Positions 5,584-6,667 of a stretch of 6,667 bases of DNA are shown here, one piece after another (position 1 is the stretch's first letter; every line of letters starts with the position of its first letter). The position numbers and the translations under genes were made by a program. The notes beneath the pieces were generated by a model. The model saw only the letters and a list, made by a program, of their open reading frames with translations, did no database searches and was not told where the DNA came from. Origin of the DNA: Nitrososphaerota archaeon (GTDB lineage: Archaea > Thermoproteota > EX4484-205 > JAAOZO01); NCBI GenBank assembly GCA_011605715.1, contig JAAOZO010000071.1, forward strand, positions 1 to 6,667. The letters run 5' to 3'.

Positions 5584-6667
5584 ATGAGACTGAACGCTAT
5601 AAAAATCATTATAATAGCGGTAGTTGGAGTGTTCATAATATCGTTCATGCCGTATCTTATTGGTGGTACGTTTATGAAACCTCAAACTCCGGGCGCCAAG
5701 ATAATGATAGGTTCTGTGCCTGTATCGCTATCTTCAGGCATGTTTTACTACGATTACTTCTTTTCTATCCTTGGCACTTCCTACTTAACTTATCAGTTTC
5801 TAGCTACACCGCTTGGATATTCGGGAAGTACTACAGGTGGGGCAATTGCAAGTGGCATGTATTCAGGAGTCATTAATCCAGAGTGGCAATACGTTGCTTT
5901 GGCACTCGCAATTATTTTAGGATTAATTACTACTATGATGAGCAGAAATTTAGCAGAGTCAGCGATAGGTATACTTCTGGGGTATGTTGCATCGAGTGCA
6001 CTTCAGCTTTACTTAGTAGAAAATTTGCTAACCTCACCTTCATTGGGTCTAAGCTTAAACGACCAAACAATGGCATTCAATGCAGTTTTAGCGTTTCTAA
6101 TTTCTTCAAACTTTGTTTATTTGATTTTATCCCTTTTAGTATCTTTCGCTATAATAAAGTACGTTTTCCCACCAAAGACGATACCATTACAGGAGAAGAA
6201 AGTAGCACTGGCTTCTGAAGTAGTCACTACAGAAGCTCCAAAGAAAGAAGAAATAGCAGAGATGAAGCCAACAGAAGAAGTTGCACCTAAAGAAGAAGCT
6301 AAAACACAAGCAAGCGAAGTAACACCATTTGAGGTTGCTACTGAGCTCAAGAAAGAGGAAAAACCACCAGAGGCAAAGCTAGAAGTTCCTGAAGAACCTA
6401 AAGAAGAAGTAAAAATCGAGAAAGAAGCAGAAATTCAAGCTCCAGAGCAAAAACACGAGGAAGCAGAAATTCGGCCAGTAGCAGAAGAAGAGAAAAAAGC
6501 TGAAGAGGTAATAGAGCTACCTGAAGAGATATTCAAATCAATAGAACAACCAGAGATAGAAGAAAAAGAAATTGAACAAGCAGAAGCTCCTACTAAAGAA
6601 GAAGTCGCGCCTGTAGAGGAAAGTACAATGCCCCCTCAACTAAAGGAAGAGGAAACAATAAAAGAAG
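5584..6667 (+). CDS. unrecognised membrane protein with a long Glu/Lys/Pro-rich cytoplasmic tail (3' end outside window)
   Basis: The frame opens at ATG 5584, just after an in-frame TAA (5578-5580), and stays open for 361 codons to the window edge. I do not recognise a family. Hydrophobic segments suggest four helices: about 5-27, 102-119, 124-145 and 168-195. Residues 28-100 between the first two are Gly/Ser/Tyr-rich and probably extracytoplasmic. The charges R2/K7, R121 and K192/K198 fit an N-in, C-in topology. From about residue 203 on, the protein is almost entirely Glu, Lys, Pro, Ala and Val with loose repeats (EEVAPKEEAK, VPEEPKEEV), forming an acidic, probably disordered or coiled tail of at least 155 residues, likely cytoplasmic. 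Such a layout suits a membrane anchor for cytoplasmic partners, but that is speculation. Only a weak AAGGG directly abuts the ATG, so the ribosome binding site is poor. Confidence 0.75.
   Translation, partial: MRLNAIKIIIIAVVGVFIISFMPYLIGGTFMKPQTPGAKIMIGSVPVSLSSGMFYYDYFFSILGTSYLTYQFLATPLGYSGSTTGGAIASGMYSGVINPEWQYVALALAIILGLITTMMSRNLAESAIGILLGYVASSALQLYLVENLLTSPSLGLSLNDQTMAFNAVLAFLISSNFVYLILSLLVSFAIIKYVFPPKTIPLQEKKVALASEVVTTEAPKKEEIAEMKPTEEVAPKEEAKTQASEVTPFEVATELKKEEKPPEAKLEVPEEPKEEVKIEKEAEIQAPEQKHEEAEIRPVAEEEKKAEEVIELPEEIFKSIEQPEIEEKEIEQAEAPTKEEVAPVEESTMPPQLKEEETIKE

Noticed and set aside
5883..6218. Open frame on the plus strand overlapping the membrane gene
   Set aside because: It lies in another frame of the longer membrane protein ORF, whose helices and charged tail form a coherent protein; composition suggests a shadow frame.
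436..6667. tRNA, C/D-box RNA, CRISPR repeats or insertion-sequence ends in the gaps
   Set aside because: All intergenic gaps are under 150 bp; no cloverleaf, paired RUGAUGA/CUGA boxes, spaced direct repeats or terminal inverted repeats with a transposase were seen.

Overview
The window reads as chromosomal DNA from an archaeon of the TACK group (Thermoproteota in the broad sense). The pointers are a short archaeal RNA polymerase zinc-ribbon subunit (Rpo12/RpoP), a CdvA cell-division protein with a C-terminal ESCRT-III-binding peptide, an archaeal-length adenylosuccinate synthetase (about 330 residues), an archaeal-type dUTPase, and archaeal TATA-like promoters. The DNA is AT-rich by eye and the genes are tightly packed. 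I cannot place it to order or genus from sequence alone. No insertion sequence, CRISPR array, tRNA, rRNA or phage signature was seen.

Layout. Positions 1-435 (+) hold the 3' end of a protein resembling the C-terminus of an (alpha/alpha)6-barrel, glycogen-debranching-type glycosidase. Positions 474-2803 (-) hold three co-directional genes, in transcription order purB (adenylosuccinate lyase), a DUF72 protein starting 1 nt after the purB stop, and a 53-residue Rpo12. Divergent from purB across a 61-bp promoter region is purA (2865-3877, +). PurA and PurB catalyse the two steps from IMP to AMP. Convergent with purA is cdvA (3912-4856, -), the membrane-associated ESCRT-type division protein. Divergent from cdvA is a dUTPase (4997-5497, +). 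Last is a membrane protein with four predicted helices and a long Glu/Lys/Pro-rich tail (5584 to the window end, +, incomplete).

The main result is that purA is interrupted. The first 16 codons run into a stop inside the invariant GDEGKGK phosphate-binding loop, and the rest of the gene continues in another frame. Removing exactly 17 nt (2911-2927) restores GDEGKGK and gives a full-length 331-residue enzyme. The same 17 nt are bounded by two 3-nt bulges around a 4-bp helix, with a small intron hairpin. This is the geometry recognised by the archaeal tRNA splicing endonuclease, with cleavage between the second and third bulge nucleotides. I therefore interpret it as a bulge-helix-bulge mini-intron in a protein-coding gene. 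This rests on inspection only. A weak outer helix, a competing hairpin and a possible -1 frameshift heptamer are the main reservations.
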